NCBI RefSeq assembly: GCF_000004825.1 | Contig: NW_008805075.1 | Location: 559,788-623,787 of the forward strand | Source of the DNA: Heterostelium album PN500 | Lineage: Eukaryota > Evosea > Eumycetozoa > Acytosteliales > Acytosteliaceae | Direction of reading: 5' to 3' | DNA length: 64,000 nt | In this document: piece after piece, positions 1 to 13,491 of the stretch | How positions within the stretch are numbered: the first letter of the stretch is position 1 | Layout: each line of letters opens with the position of its first letter | The notes under the pieces: model-generated | The model's input: the letters and a program-made list of their open reading frames with translations, nothing else | Told to the model about the DNA's origin: nothing | The model's database searches: none | Position numbers and translations under genes: made by a program

Positions 1-3000
1 GGTCGACATGAAGTGGACAATCATCACCGGGCAATTCGATACCTCCTGGACCAACCGGACACTGAGGATGAGTGTTTCTACTTGTGAGTTCTGTGTGATG
101 ATTATGACAGGTTTCACAGAAATGATGAGTTCCAAAGCAGAACCAAATGGCAACGGAGCAACAGTAACGACATTTGAATTCGAGATAGTCTTTTCCGTGT
201 TTCGGACAGATAGGTAGTACGTCGTCAGATGAACAACCTCCGCATATCAACTCCTCGGGATTGAACTTCTCTGGTGCAGCCATGGCAGCAGCGCATTGAT
301 TGGAGCCACCAAAGTATGGCTGTTTACATTTGAAACAGAGATAGTAGGCGAATTGGTCCATGATGTAGCCATCCAAATTCTGGTGGTATTTACCGCCTGG
401 CAACAAGAGTGGATCCTTTTGAATACCCAAAAAGTCGATTCTCAGCTTACCCTTTCTGATGATTTCATTGCCAATGTTATCGATTACATCGGTGATTGAT
501 TTGAGCGATTGATGATGGATTGATGTCTTACAGATCGGACACTTTGAGAAACCAAGTGTGATTCTAGCACCGTTCCAACGTTTCTCCAAGAGTTGCTTAC
601 AACAATCTTGATGGAAAACATGTCCACAGTCGAGCTGGATCGATGGCGCCTCAGAAAGATTCTCTGTCCAACAGATCATACAGAAATCATCTTGATCTTG
701 AGTGAGCTTTTTGCATTTCGATGAATGCGAGTGTTCTGAAGTGGTGGTGGTGGTTGTAGTCTCACTGGTAGTGGTAGTGATCAACTCTGGTTTCTTGCAA
801 CCATGAAGACATGGTAGACATTCATCTTCATCACGGATACCATAGCACAAATGTCCACATTGGTGAATCTTGGTACAAGAGTTGGCTGCCTTTTGTTTAC
901 AGTCAGCACTCGAACAGACACCAGAGATACCGTGTGATGGAATCAGATTCTGGAGATCCAATTTTTGTTTGCAGAAACGACATGTCTCTGAGCTGGAGAT
1001 ATTGATGGTCTGGACGATTGCCTTTTGCTTCTCGCAGTCCAATACAAACAGAGTGGACGAGAGTTTCAAACGAATACAATTCTCGTGGACTTCAAGGGAA
1101 ATAACATCGTTAACCAATGGGGATCTAACGTGTTCTCTCTTTGCTTTTGGCATGTGAACGAAACGGTCACATTCCGAACATAAATTGGTCTGACAATTGT
1201 TGCAAAGCACACTTGCTTCAGTGACACCGTCATCGTGATTCTGGCAAGTCTTGACCTGTGTCTCAGACGAGATATTAGATGTGTTGATGGTTGAAATGAC
1301 CTTTTGATTGCCAAAGACAATTAGCAGTGCCGATAGAGCACTCCACAGCTTGGTAGAGTTGAGATAGGTGTTGATTGGTTGGGTGGCTGCAACTCTCATC
1401 GAAAGGATAGAGTTGACCAATTCATCTTCGATCGATTGTCTCCATGATTCCGATTTGTTCATCAGATCCTTGACTAGCTCGATCAATGCTTTACCATTGG
1501 CAATTGATAGCTCACCTTCGAGTACATTCGGTAGCAATGAATCCATGGTGTAGTTGTGAGCGAGTGGATTCGATCCACCTTTGACTTGGACATAAATTGG
1601 TTTGGAAATAATCAGCAACATATATTGGATGAATGAGAGGTTCGAGACGGTAACATTCGATTGTTCTTGCATGAACTCTGTAAAGAGTGTTGGTTTAAGA
1701 TTAATCAACATTCCCTTGCAAATGTTGATACAGAGATGTTGGATACGTTCGGCACCCTTGTGAAGCAGTGGGAGCAATGCGAAAATCGATGACTTCGATG
1801 GGATAAAGGATTTTCCTTCTTCAGACTCCATCAACGACGACAAGGTTGTGAGCAGTTCGTTGAGATAGGCGTCTTTGTTTGGTTGATCCTTGACATTGTT
1901 CCATCCGATGCCATCGAGATGAATGATCTCCTTTTGAACCTCGGAGGAAATGAGTGAGAAGATCTGTTTCTGAATCTTGGAGACTCCGTTCGATGAGAGC
2001 AGAGTAGCCACTTGATTACGAAGATCCTTTGATATCTCCTTGCTGGTACTGATACCAAAGATTTGGAAGGTCAATAGCTTCAAGAGTGACAGAGTTGCAT
2101 CGAACTTGGAGTTTGGAGAGAGCGACATATTCTCTTGTTTGTCTGGGATGAGAATCTTTAGTTGACGAACTCGAATCGATTCGGAACCAGTGAATGATAT
2201 ATTGATGTTGGTGATGGTTTGACCGATTGGAATGATCTTCCAGTAGTTGGCTTCGTGCTCAACATCGATAACCTTGGAGAAATCAATGCAAGACTCGGAG
2301 TTTCCAGCTTTAATCTTGACGGTCATCACTTGATATTCATTGTCGGAATTGTCGATATAGACACAGACTTCCTGAACAAAAGTTGGTTTCTCACCTGGCA
2401 GAGTAACATTAATCATTGCTTTGGCAGATGCTTCCCAGAACGATTGAGTTGACTCGTCAAAGAGAGATGGCATCATCTCTGGTGATTTAGTCAAGACAAC
2501 CTTACACTTGTTAGCAATATTGACAAACGATGAGTTTTGTATTGGAACAAAAGAAGAAGAGTTGCTGGGTGGTGAAGTTAGCGGAGAATTGTTTGATGAA
2601 ACACTTCCAGACTCGGATTGTTGTTGTTGTTCGATATAATCCAATTCTTGAGGTGTGATCTTTTCTTTTCCTTTTCTCATTGGTGAGAAGAGTGATCGTG
2701 TTTCGTTGCTGTGTAGCTCCGAGAGAATCTTGGAGATCAACGGGAAGATCTCACTGCTTTGGACGAAGGAAATATCCTCTGGAAGCAAGTACATTGAGAA
2801 ACAAGAGAGTGCATTGAGAATGATGGCATCGGAGAATGATCCAAATTTAATACGTTTGGATAGTGCCTCCAGTAGAGCATGGAATTGGACAATGAATTCT
2901 CGCTTGAGTAATGGATTGATATTACTGGTAATGGAGAGATTCTGAGCGACCTTTCCTTGCCAATCGGCTGGTAACAGAGCCTTTGGTGCCTGGTTGGTGT

Positions 3001-6000
3001 GTACGATGGTTGCAATCATCCAGATGGTGTTCTCGAGTGCCGATGGAACTTGGAGTGTCTCAACCAAATTGGACCATATCTTGAGCGAATCAATCTTGAC
3101 GAGATTCTTTCTCTTGGTTTCTTCAATCGTATCGAAAAAGTCAATCTTGATAAAGTTTTCCAAAAACATTGCCAATATAGACCGTGAAACGAAGGAGTTG
3201 TGAACCTTTTCATTGGCGTTTCCAGCGGAATCCTGTGAGTTCTTATTTAGCAACAAGAGATTGTAGGTACTTGTATTGATATTGGATGAATTCATAAACT
3301 CTTCGAATGAATAATTTATAGATCTTCTTTCTAAATTTGATTCAGATGAAGATGATGATGATGATTGTTGATCTTTCGCTGAGGATGAAGCTGATGATCC
3401 ACCACCACCACCAATTGAAAGGTGTGAAAGGAATTCAAATAAAAAGTCCAACTTCTGAATTGGTAAGACATCCTTTTTGGTTATTGGTTCTGGTGGTGCA
3501 TTGAAATAATCGTCATCATCGCCAAACAAAATATTGATTCCAACGTATTCTTCGGCGACAGTCGATTGTTGAAGTGCCCACTTGTTCAATCGCTTCTGGA
3601 CATTACGCCACAACTCAACGTAGGGTGTGAGTTGTTCGCTCTCTTTAGCTTCTTGGAGTGATTTCTTTTGATTCTTGATAGATTGGACAGTCAAAACGAA
3701 ATCACTTTCCGCACCATTCAATCTGATGATTTCAACAAAGAGCTTCTTCATGATGGTATCCCATCCAGTGTATTTCAAGAAAGATGTTATACTCTCCTTT
3801 TCATTAGATGCTGCAGATGCTTGAACAATCTTTTTATCATCCTCACCGATTGCAGATTCGCTGTCGGAATGTACAGCTGCTGCATCGACTATGGATTCCT
3901 CTTCCGGTTTCGATTGATTCAAAGAGTTGTCAACAGTGGATGTCTTGACTTTGTTGTCCGATGAGTTTGATTCGTTGTCGTCGTTGTCGTCTTTAATTTT
4001 AACTTCGTCATCGGAATCTTTATCTTCGGTTGCACTACCATTCTCTTTAATGTTAACTTTGATACCCTCTTCAATATCGGTACCTTCCTCTTCTTTACCG
4101 GTTGCCTTCTCTCCAGAGACATCGTCAGAGGCATTCTCTTTTTCATCGTCATCGGAGTTGTCATCTTCGAGATCTTCATCCCATGAATCTTCTTCCTCCT
4201 CTGCTTCCGACTCCTCGGATTCATCAGAGTCAGTGTCAGAGTCGGACGAGTCGTAGTCGTTGTATTTCTCATTCTCGAGATTCTTCTTTTGATTCTTCCA
4301 CTCCTTGGCGAGATGCTTCTTACGCTTCATCAAGAGGGCAAGTCTACGGAGTCTGAGTTTCTCACTGACACTCAGGAGATCATCGCTGTTGATAGGGAAA
4401 TCTTTGAATTTATCCTCAGGTTTCTTTTCCTTCTTCTTATCACCTTCTTCGCCCTCTGCCTTGTCGGAGTTGTCATCTTCATCGCCATCTTTCTTGTCAT
4501 TCTTTTCTTTGTCCTTGGCTTTTTCTTTGGCATCCTTCTTCTTGTCATCCTTTTTCTTATCCCTATCATCCTTTCTCTTGTCCTTCTCATCGACTTTCTT
4601 GTTGAGAACGGCCATACCGATAGAGTTGAAAAAGTCACTGACTTCCTCACCGAGTGTTCCACTCTTGGCGTTGACAAAATCCAAAAGTACTTGGTCACTG
4701 ATACCATATTGATGCTTGGAATCAGCAACCAATTTCTTGGACAACTTGTTCCAGATGGTCTTGAAGTAGAGTTTAGATTTGGCCTCCTCGCGGTTGGTAG
4801 CGTTGTTGTCGACGATGATCTTATCGAAATCCAACTCCTTCTCGTCATCATCGTTGGATAAAGAGGCGGCTGCTTCCTTCTCGTCTTCGTTACCGTCATC
4901 ACTGTCAGAGTCTGAAGAATCGGAATCTTCTACTCTTCTCTTCTTTCTCTTTGCTTTTTCGGCTCCAGCAGCAGCGGCAGCAGCTTTCGATTTCTGCTTG
5001 GCCTCAGAGATGAATCCACGCTCCTTTTGATCAAAGAATGAAGAACTTGAGAGTTGTAGGATGTAGAATGACAACAGACGTTCCAGTTTGGCCAATGGGT
5101 AGTCAGAGTCTTCGGAACCGAGTGTTTTGTAACCAATGACGCTGGCAGAGTAACCATAACGATTGGCATCATTGAAATTGGCTGGATTCGAAGCGGATTG
5201 GAAGTCGAATATCAACTTATTGCCAGGCACAATAAAAGTGGTGCTTGGGAACTCTTTCTCTGAGAATCCAGATCTTACGAGCGGTGTTTTGTATTCGCCA
5301 TTCAACCAAATGAATAAACGATCACTCGATTGAGTAGTGACAGAGCGCGAATCAAATTGGATTGTCATCCATTTAATATCGGCTGGGAATTCGACAACAT
5401 TGGTTTGTTTGGTACATTCCTCGTATGGATGTGAACTCTCCATCTTGATGCAGTGTTGCGATGACGCTGAATCGTTGATATCCAACGATTTAGAGGTTGG
5501 TTTGTAGAGTGCGTTGATCTTGGTAGTGGAATCAAGGAAATCAAGGAATGTTGCCAGCTTTTGTTGTTTATCGATTGACTTGTATTTGACATTGGCATAG
5601 GAATCAATGATAAAAGGCAACAGACTCTGGAGGAATCGATCGTTTCTGAGATCTTCGAGTTGCATCTCGTTGGCGCTGGCTTGACGCTGTTGAGCAAGCT
5701 CCTTGAGAATGGTTTTTGATCGCTCGAGAATCATCTTGGAAACGATTAGAGTGTCTTCAAAGATCTTTGGTGTCAACTCCATCGATCGATAGTTTGGTTC
5801 GAACTGGAAGAAAATCGTTGGAATCTGACCGCTGTTGAGCGATGTACCATTGTCAGAGTTGACACGTGATGTCATAAACTTAAAGTTGACACCCTCGGCA
5901 CTGGCCGACTCCTTGCCTTTGTAACCGGAGGAGGAGGAAGGACCGGATATCTTGGTGAAGACCGTCATTATTTCGTTGGCACCCAGTTGGAATGGCTCTG

Positions 6001-9000
6001 GCAAGTCGATACGATGGATGTAACGCGCGGTCTTGTTTGACCACGAAACATTGACAGAGTTGGTGGAGTTGAATGACTGTGCCGATTGTCCCAAAGTGAC
6101 ACCGACACGCGCAGAATACGATCCTTTGTCACCGTACAGACCGATACCGGTGATGTAGATATCGGCGTCTGCCTTGAAGGAGATGGCGTCCATCATTTCG
6201 TCGTACGACCACGAACTGCTTGTCGAGTTGAAACGGCCAACCGAATGAACCTTTGGTTGGTTAAAGACGACGTCGTCATTCTTGACAATCATCGATGACG
6301 ACCAGATGAATTTCAGTAGATCAATGGATTTACTTCTGTAGTCGTCCAACTTGTTGTTGTCGGCATCTGGTTGTTCAAACGGCTTGTTCGATGCAATCGA
6401 CATGATGACATCTTTGAACAACAAACCGGAATCCGAATGACCACTGCTATCCATTCTTTGTTTCTGAGACTTCTTTTTCGACGATGAATGAAGTTGATAG
6501 ATTTCATTTTGAAGCATATCGTAGAATGCAACAAGCGATGGATCGATCGATTCTCGTGTGAATGCATCGTCCTCACAGACAATGTCAATCAACGACTTGA
6601 CATCGTTTTCGTAGAGACTCTGTATCATGGCAGTCAGGAGATAAGGTGCGCCTGGGAAGCTGCTCGATCCACCTAGCTGTATCAACTGGTAGACAATGTT
6701 GATAGCGCTTGCCTGCTGCAGAGGAGTGCTGTAGATGTAGGGGAATGCTTTTACAAACAGATGGTTGATCGACTCCATGAAGGCAATGAATACTTTGTGG
6801 TCGTGCTGTCGATGTGTGAAGAGAGTTCTGTGGTGGTAGACACTGTGGATGAGCGAGATTACACGTGTTCCCTGTACGACGTCATCCAACAGCACTTGGA
6901 TATGTCTGGCGAGAATAGTGATGGTGCGATTCAATGGTTCGTCAAGAAGCATCAGGGTATCGACAACATGCTCTTTGGCACCGTTTTGCAGTGTTTTATG
7001 CATCTCTATTGATCCAGAGAATTGACTCCACATCGTGGACAGTGAATCGAGAAGATCGATCAGAGCATCCTTTGGAATGGACTTTTGGCGGTGTGTAGAT
7101 TGTCCGACGTTAATAATGCTAGAGGTAAGCGGACTGAATGTTAATCCATGAACAACTTGAGCGATCTGTTTGTACTCGACACTTGGTGTCAAGTCAAATT
7201 GCACGCCACCAACCGAGAATACCGAGTATGCACTTCCTGGCAATATAGAGTCGATCTCTGTTGAGATAATGGTGATCTTGTAACCAACGTTTGGAAGCAA
7301 CTCGAATGGATAGTCCAGCTCGATCTTTGAGTCGACGACACGATGTTGCTGTGAGTATGTGGTACGCGTTGAATCGGATTCGATCTTCAACATGACCAAA
7401 CACTCTCTGGAACGAACCAACTGGAGACTCCACAATAGAACTGGTCGATTCACCTTGACGAATGTCGTTGATACTCTTGACGACAGACCTTCCTTGATGA
7501 TGAACTTGGCAATGGTGAAACTCATCTTTGGCAACGATTGGATAAACTCTGAGCTGAGCGATGGAACACTCAATCTCTTTGGTTTGGCTGTGGATGAGTA
7601 TGTCTCCAACAGTGTATTGATAATAACCAATGGATCGACACGCTCTCTTGGATTGGTGAGTGAAACTCGCGAGTTGTAAGGATGTCTATTTCCCTCACGG
7701 TTATCGAGCATCACCAACTGTTGTGATTCAGTGTTGAATTCAAAGTTGGCAACCTTTGACAAATGGAAACGATATTTTCTTGGTGCTACTTTCGATTTGC
7801 TAACCAATTGTAATGGTGGATTGGATACTGTATTATAAAGTAGATAGTCGCTAGTTTTGGAAGTGATACTGTTGTTGTCAGCACCACTACCAATTGTAGG
7901 TGGTATGAGGACACCCAAACACTTACGATCGGCAAACACATTGATATCACCAAATGTAAGAGTTGCCCAATCGATATCGACATTCATTGTTTGCTTCAAA
8001 ACAATGAATCCATGATCGGTTGCACAGATATCGATGATCGACTCGATTGATTTCGTCGACGCATGGAAGTCGTGATGTTGATACTCAACAAAGTGATTGG
8101 ATTGTTTCAAACCTTTGATGTTACCGCTGTAGTAGATACGACGGTTCACTCCATCACGAACCAAAAACAACGTAAAAGTGAGACCAATCTCTATCTTTTC
8201 CACATCGGTAACGTCGAATGGCAGTGAAGCTGGCGAGAGACGTGTGAATTCCTTGGAGTTCTTAAAGTGTCCCAATCCCAGCTGTCCAAATACATTGTTA
8301 CCCTTCACGTAGATGCCACTGGCGTTCACAACGACAACATTCGAGTGGTTGGCAGCCACCAGTAGAGTGCACTGGTTGGTCTCTTCACCACCGGGCAACT
8401 CGACTTTCTTCAACTCGGAATCCCAGCTCATAGCAGAGTGCAGACAGGCATCCGGTGTATCGTCGACCAGATAGCAACCGGATTCCTCACCACCGGTAGT
8501 AACCATTGTCTTTACCTTGAACTTTGAATCAAAAGTCTTCAAGGTGTTTGCTTTCATATCGGTGATACGTCCTAGTACACCATCCTTATTGACAATATAC
8601 AATTGGATGTTCGACTGTGCAATATCGACGTAGGGTGGCTTGAAAAGTTTGTCCAACTCGCTATACATCTTGAAATTCGACGGTTGCTTACTGGTCACCG
8701 GAACCACACTCTGAATAGCATTCTTGCTATCCAAAACCAAGATATCAGGTTCATGAAATGATACCTTTAATATTGTATTCGATTGATTATCAAAATTTAA
8801 TAATTTCGGTCCATTTTCAGTTATAACTAAATTATTACTATATAGTGGTGGTGTAATGAATATTAGTTTAGTTTTTGTTGTTTTTTTTTAGATATATATA
8901 ATTTGTTATGAATATGATATTTACCTTTTACCTAAATAATAAAGATTCTTATCTTCGCTTAGGAAGTAGAATCCACCTTTGACAGATGCATAGATCTTTG

Positions 9001-10841
9001 AAATTTGATATGATTCTATAGTGGATAAAAGAGAGTCATCTTGCTTCTCATTGACCATAGTGCAATTCACCTGTTGAATCTTGGTAGTTTTCGACCAGAG
9101 TGGTAGTGGATGAGATGGTCCGTCCTGTACAAATGCACCATCCACCAAAGAAAGATAACGTAATCTTGTCTCTGGGAATACAGATTTCTTTAAATCATTT
9201 ACCAATTCTAAAATAACTAATCTTTCTCTTATATTATCACTACTATTATTACTATTGTTGTTGCTACTATTGTTGCTGTTACTATTATTATTATTGGTTG
9301 TTGTTAAAAACATTGTATATGGATATTGACCTAGTGGACAATCACCGGCTTCGACAGAGACGAACGATTCCTCTTCGAGATTGTCGATGTTGAGTTGCGC
9401 GATGATACCGTTGGCCATGTCGGTGCTGCGGAAGTAGAGGTCGCTGCCAATGACAAACATCCACGAGTGAATCGAGTTGACTTGGCTGCAGCTGGCAGAC
9501 GGTGTCGAGGAGGACGACGATGGCTGTGAACTGTCGTCGTCGCCCTCGAGGTGGTAGTCCTTCTTCCACTGGACAACCTTGTACTGCAGTAGCGATTGTT
9601 GCTGTTGCTGGCCAAGCGACAATTTAAGCAGACCCAAATCACAATGTACAAATATAAATACACCATCGGTAGCCATCGAGTAGACAGCGCCTATATTCAG
9701 CTTGCCGCTACCGCCAGCATTACTACTGGCTTCATATACAACCGACTTTTTAAAATCAAACTTTTCCAATGGAACATAATTTTCATTGATTGGTTTGAGA
9801 TTCGATGGTAAACTAAGATAATCGAATTTAATTAGTTTAAACTAGAACTATTGTTTTTGTTTTGTTGTTAATTAGTAACTACTACTTACAAAGATTGATA
9901 TTTTGAATTGAGAATGAATCGAATGATTTTAAAGGTGAGAGATGGGTCATCACGTGCGACTACTAGTGAGATCAAGGCGGAAGAGGCAACCATGTGTTCG
10001 TTGTCAGTGTTGGAGGTTGTGTCGATAATTTTCGTGAGGGTGCTGACTGCATGCTTGATGAGAGATTCGGCAAAGTTTCCTATCGATGCAGCTGGCAGAC
10101 TCTTACAGTAGTCCTGTAGTAACTGGAATGCCCGATACTTCATCATATCGTTCTTGTCATTCAACAAATCAAAGAGGAATTGAAAGAATAATTCAGATGA
10201 TCTAATACTTTCAAGTGAATTAAATTCTCCATCTTTTTGTTGTTCTTGTTCTTGTTGTTGTTGTTCTTTACTTGTTTGTTTATTATTATTTTCATCAGTT
10301 ACTTGTTGCTGTTGCTGTTGTTGTTTAATATTATTTTGTTGTTGATTTAAATTTAATTTATCTGGTAAAAGCGAAATGGGATGATGCCAAAGGATTTGTT
10401 TCATATGCAACAATGCATTTGAGTGTGACATTGGAATCGATGACTTTATCGATTGGAATTGGTGTAGCAGTTGATTGTCACCATCTTTCTTTCCCTTCTC
10501 CTTTTCCTTCTTTTTCTTTTTCTTTTCCTTCTCTTTGTCAGAGTCGTCGTCTTCGGAATCGTCACCACCGCCGGCACCACCAGACTCTTTTCCTTCTTTT
10601 TCGTCACCATTAGCACCGTCGTCATCGTCGTCGTCCTCAAAAGCATCGATATTATCATAGTAATTCGAGTGTTTCAATACACCGTTGTAGAGCTTCAAGA
10701 ATCTATCCAACTGAACACCTTCAAACATTTCACCACCACTACTTTTTGTTGCTGTTGTTGTTGGTGTGTTAATTGCACCTCCACCTCCATTTATAGAATA
10801 GGTATCAGCTAACCCATATACTATATCATTATCATTGCTAT

Positions 10842-10876
<35 letters not shown>

Positions 10877-10905
10877 TTATTGACAACAGTAGATTCTGCA
10901 GCCAT
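1..10905 (-). CDS. MYCBP2: MYCBP2/PAM/Highwire/RPM-1 (PHR) family RING-Cys-relay E3 ubiquitin ligase, C-terminal end beyond window
   Basis: Three exons fit in phase: 10905-9890, 9812-8925 and 8837-1 (still open at the edge), giving about 3,580 residues. Going towards the C-terminus one sees an RCC1-like stretch (GNNVFGQLGLGH, near 8300), a possible degenerate first PHR domain (7200-7480) and a clear PHR domain (about 6260-5800; FNSTSSSWSYD ... GPSS ... NSDNGT ... SGQIP). Next come a DOC-like beta-sandwich ending in SESIRVRQLKIL (2480-2150), a Cys/His B-box-like finger (CQNHDDG ... CSECDRFVH, about 1250-1140), a RING (CMIC ... CGHVFH ... CPIC, about 690-530) and the tandem-cysteine domain (about 480-1). 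This order is that of animal MYCBP2, which attaches ubiquitin to Thr/Ser through a cysteine relay and controls axon growth, DLK turnover and mTOR signalling; the amoeba role is unknown. Both relay cysteines are present (codons 295-293 and 139-137). A ~350-residue Lys/Glu/Asp/Ser-rich insertion (about 5000-3900) is unusual. Only the last ~20-25 residues are missing. Confidence 0.95.
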
Positions 10906-11570
10906 TTTTTAACTATCTATCTATCTTTTAACTAACTACAAAATACAAAATTACTAATACCAAACAAAACAAATATTAATAATTTTAAGTTTTAATATGA
11001 TATTTAATTATATTATATTATTTATTTGTTATTATGTATATATTATTATTATTATACAAATAACTATTTAACTTTGACAAAAATTTTTGATATTTTTTTT
11101 TAATTTTTTTAGTGTTAAATTGTGTTCACCCTAAGAAGTTATTAACAATCTGGGTGTGTTAAAAGAATAAGGTCTCGAATCTGAGAATGATTTTTCTTTT
11201 ATATCTTTGATTTTTTATATGTCTTTAATTGATAGAAAAACAAAGTATGTAAGTCAAGATATCTTACTTTTATATATTTAATAAATTCAATCTAAAATTA
11301 GATTATATTATATTGAATAAAAGTTTAACTTTAAAAAAAAAAAATGAAAATTAAAATTAAAAAAAACAGAAAATTAAAAGAAAAAAAATAAAGAAAAATG
11401 ATTTGAATGATTGATCAATGTTTGCAATAAAAGTTTACATTAAAAATAAAAAATATCAAAAATATTAAATAAATTTTATTTTTTATTATTTGTATTTATT
11501 ATATATGATATGTTATGTTAGAATGTGATTAGAGGTGAGTTTATAAAACAATTCAATTGTCCAGATTCAA
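10906..11570. other. AT-rich spacer, promoter side of the MYCBP2-like gene
   Basis: About 660 bases, almost all A and T with poly-A/T runs. It must hold the promoter of the large minus-strand ligase gene and the 3' end of the truncated gene to its left on the map. No open frame, RNA gene or repeat is recognisable. Confidence 0.7.
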
Positions 11571-12120
11571 TCAATCTTGAATACAATACTCTAGATTTAC
11601 TCTCCATTTCTGGATGAAAGAAAATTGGGTAGATTCCTCCACTTGCGAAACTTGGATGAATTTCTTCAATTCATCGTAGGTGGGATGGATACGTTTCCAG
11701 TTTCTGGCCAACATCAAAATGGTGTCTCTCTTCACTTGAGCTTCACAAACTTGTAAATAGTTATTGGGATCAACACCTTTGATAACCGAATGTCTAGCTG
11801 TTCCATCTCTGAGATTGTAGTGATATAGAGTGGTAGGTACGTTACAGAGCCAGGTCGATTTAAAACTAACCATATAGCGGAGGAAGAAAACATCACAGAA
11901 GTTACTGGCCAACAACTCTGGATCGGCACTATCAAAGTAGGGGAGAGATGTTTTCAGCTGAATTGAATATTCAATGTACTCTCCTATTCTCTCGTCGGGA
12001 TTCGATGATATTCTAATACAATTGTTGCCCATCAAAGCAATCTTGAAATTCTGACTGATAATGCTAAGATAGCCTGTGGTGCGAATTGGTTGTAAATCTT
12101 CTCTGATAACTTTGAATCTA
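11571..12120 (-). pseudogene. 5'-truncated copy of the SDDDD-x-WHP family gene
   Basis: The frame reads from about 12120 to a stop at 11571 and aligns along its whole length with the C-terminal part of the neighbour at 12279-13272. Shared blocks include GEYxEYSIxLKTS, FFLRYMVSF, AQVKRDTILMLA and PTYDELK. Homology begins just after where the acidic SDDDD motif would lie (here EDLQPIRTTGYL against DDTWHPFRVKGYL). The N-terminal half, including that motif, is therefore missing. The first ATG is internal (12035). No upstream exon with the missing half is visible in the 240 bases before it. This is probably a dead tandem duplicate; a remote exon cannot be excluded. Confidence 0.7.
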
Positions 12121-12278
12121 TGTTGTATTGTTTTTATAAATAAACTATTACTTCTGCTACTTTATTTGTATACTCTAAATTGAACAATAGATTTTTAACA
12201 GGTTGATAATCAATATTATTGAGATAATTTCTTTATATTTTCTAATACTTTATTCATTCACTTTTTTTATTATTATTA

Positions 12279-13272
12279 TTATAGAGTGACTAGTGGTGAA
12301 TTTATAAAACAATTAAATTGTCCAGATTCAATGAATAGTGAATACCATGCTCTGGATGCACTCTCTAGTCCTGGATTAAAGAATATTGGGTACATTCCTT
12401 CTGAATCACTTTGGGAAACATTGAGAAATATCTTCAATTCATCGTAGGTCGGAATGAAGTGTTTGAAGTTTCCGGCCAACATCAAAATGGTGTCTCTCTT
12501 CACTTGAGCCTCGAGAATTTGTCTATTGTTATCGGGATCAACACCTACGAAAAAGATGCTAATCTCATGTCCAACTGCTACTTCTCTGGTATTGCGCTGA
12601 TAGGGACGATTTGGTAACTGACAGAGGGATGTGGAATTAAAGCTAACCATATAACGGAGGAAGAAAAGCTTACAGAAACTACTGGCTAACAACTCCTGGC
12701 CGGCTCTGTCAAAGAACCAAACTGATGTTTTCAAACGAATTGAATATTCGAAATACTCTCCAAACTTCTCGTCGTGACTTGCAGTTACCCTGATGCAATG
12801 GTTGTCCTTAAAAGTATTCTTCAACTGACGGGTGATGTTAAGATAACCCTTTACACGAAATGGATGCCAAGTATCGTCGTCATCAGAGAAAATGATCCAA
12901 GTTGAGAGTGATATTTTCGATGATACAAGATGGTCTACCAAGTGTTTGTAGTGTTGGAACTGAGATTTCTTGACTGATTGCATTAGAATGTGAAGACCAT
13001 ATATTTGATTCCATTCTCCAATCTCCTTTGACAATTGCTCCAGCATTGATTCTTCACAACTAATTGAGATAAAAAATTGAATTTTAACATCTTGATTAAC
13101 ATAGGATCTAATCATCTCTTTTAAATGATTCAATCTCTCTATATCACCAATATGTGATGCACAAAGTGCAATTAATGAAAAATCTATTATATGAAATGAT
13201 TTGATATTAATTAAATTTGAAAAACTATCTTATAAATTATAAATGAATTAATAATTTACCTTGATTTGACAT
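12279..13272 (-). CDS. Dictyostelid SDDDD-x-WHP family protein, possibly a GT-A-like glycosyltransferase
   Basis: The main exon (13228-12279) encodes a protein containing IIFSDDDDTWHPFRVKGYL, an acidic cluster followed by W-x-P-x-R. This motif recurs in a dictyostelid protein family. The acidic cluster resembles the metal-binding DxD of GT-A glycosyltransferases, but that assignment is inference. Before it, IIDFSLIALCASHIGDIERL and a FFISIS strand look like the first strands of a Rossmann-type nucleotide-sugar fold. No in-frame ATG exists upstream within the main exon. A phase-compatible start is ATGTCAAATCAAG at 13272-13260 joined to 13228, which would give 320 residues. The implied intron of 31 nt is suspiciously short, so the 5' end is uncertain. 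No signal peptide or membrane segment is obvious. It heads a tandem pair with the truncated copy at 11571-12120. Confidence 0.75.
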
Positions 13273-13491
13273 TTGAATATTTGTTTGCTTAAATATTTTG
13301 TGAAAATATAAAACAATAATGTTTTTAAAATTCTTTCTTTTAAAGTTTTGTTTTCAATAAAAAGTTAGAAGTTTGATGTATTGTTATTAGAAAAAAAAGA
13401 AAAAAAAATAGATACTTTACATTTTTTTATTTTTATGGCAAAATTATACTAAAAATTATACTTATGAAATGCTTAACCATTGATAATTTGA

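Noticed and set aside
3919-4902. Several long open frames on both strands within the charged region of the MYCBP2-like gene
   Set aside because: They arise from the repetitive GAA/GAT/AAG codons of the real minus-strand exon read in other frames and have no independent protein character.
12279-13272. Confident glycosyltransferase call for the SDDDD family
   Set aside because: Only the acidic cluster and fold hints support it; catalytic residues and a signal or membrane anchor could not be confirmed, so it was left as a possibility.
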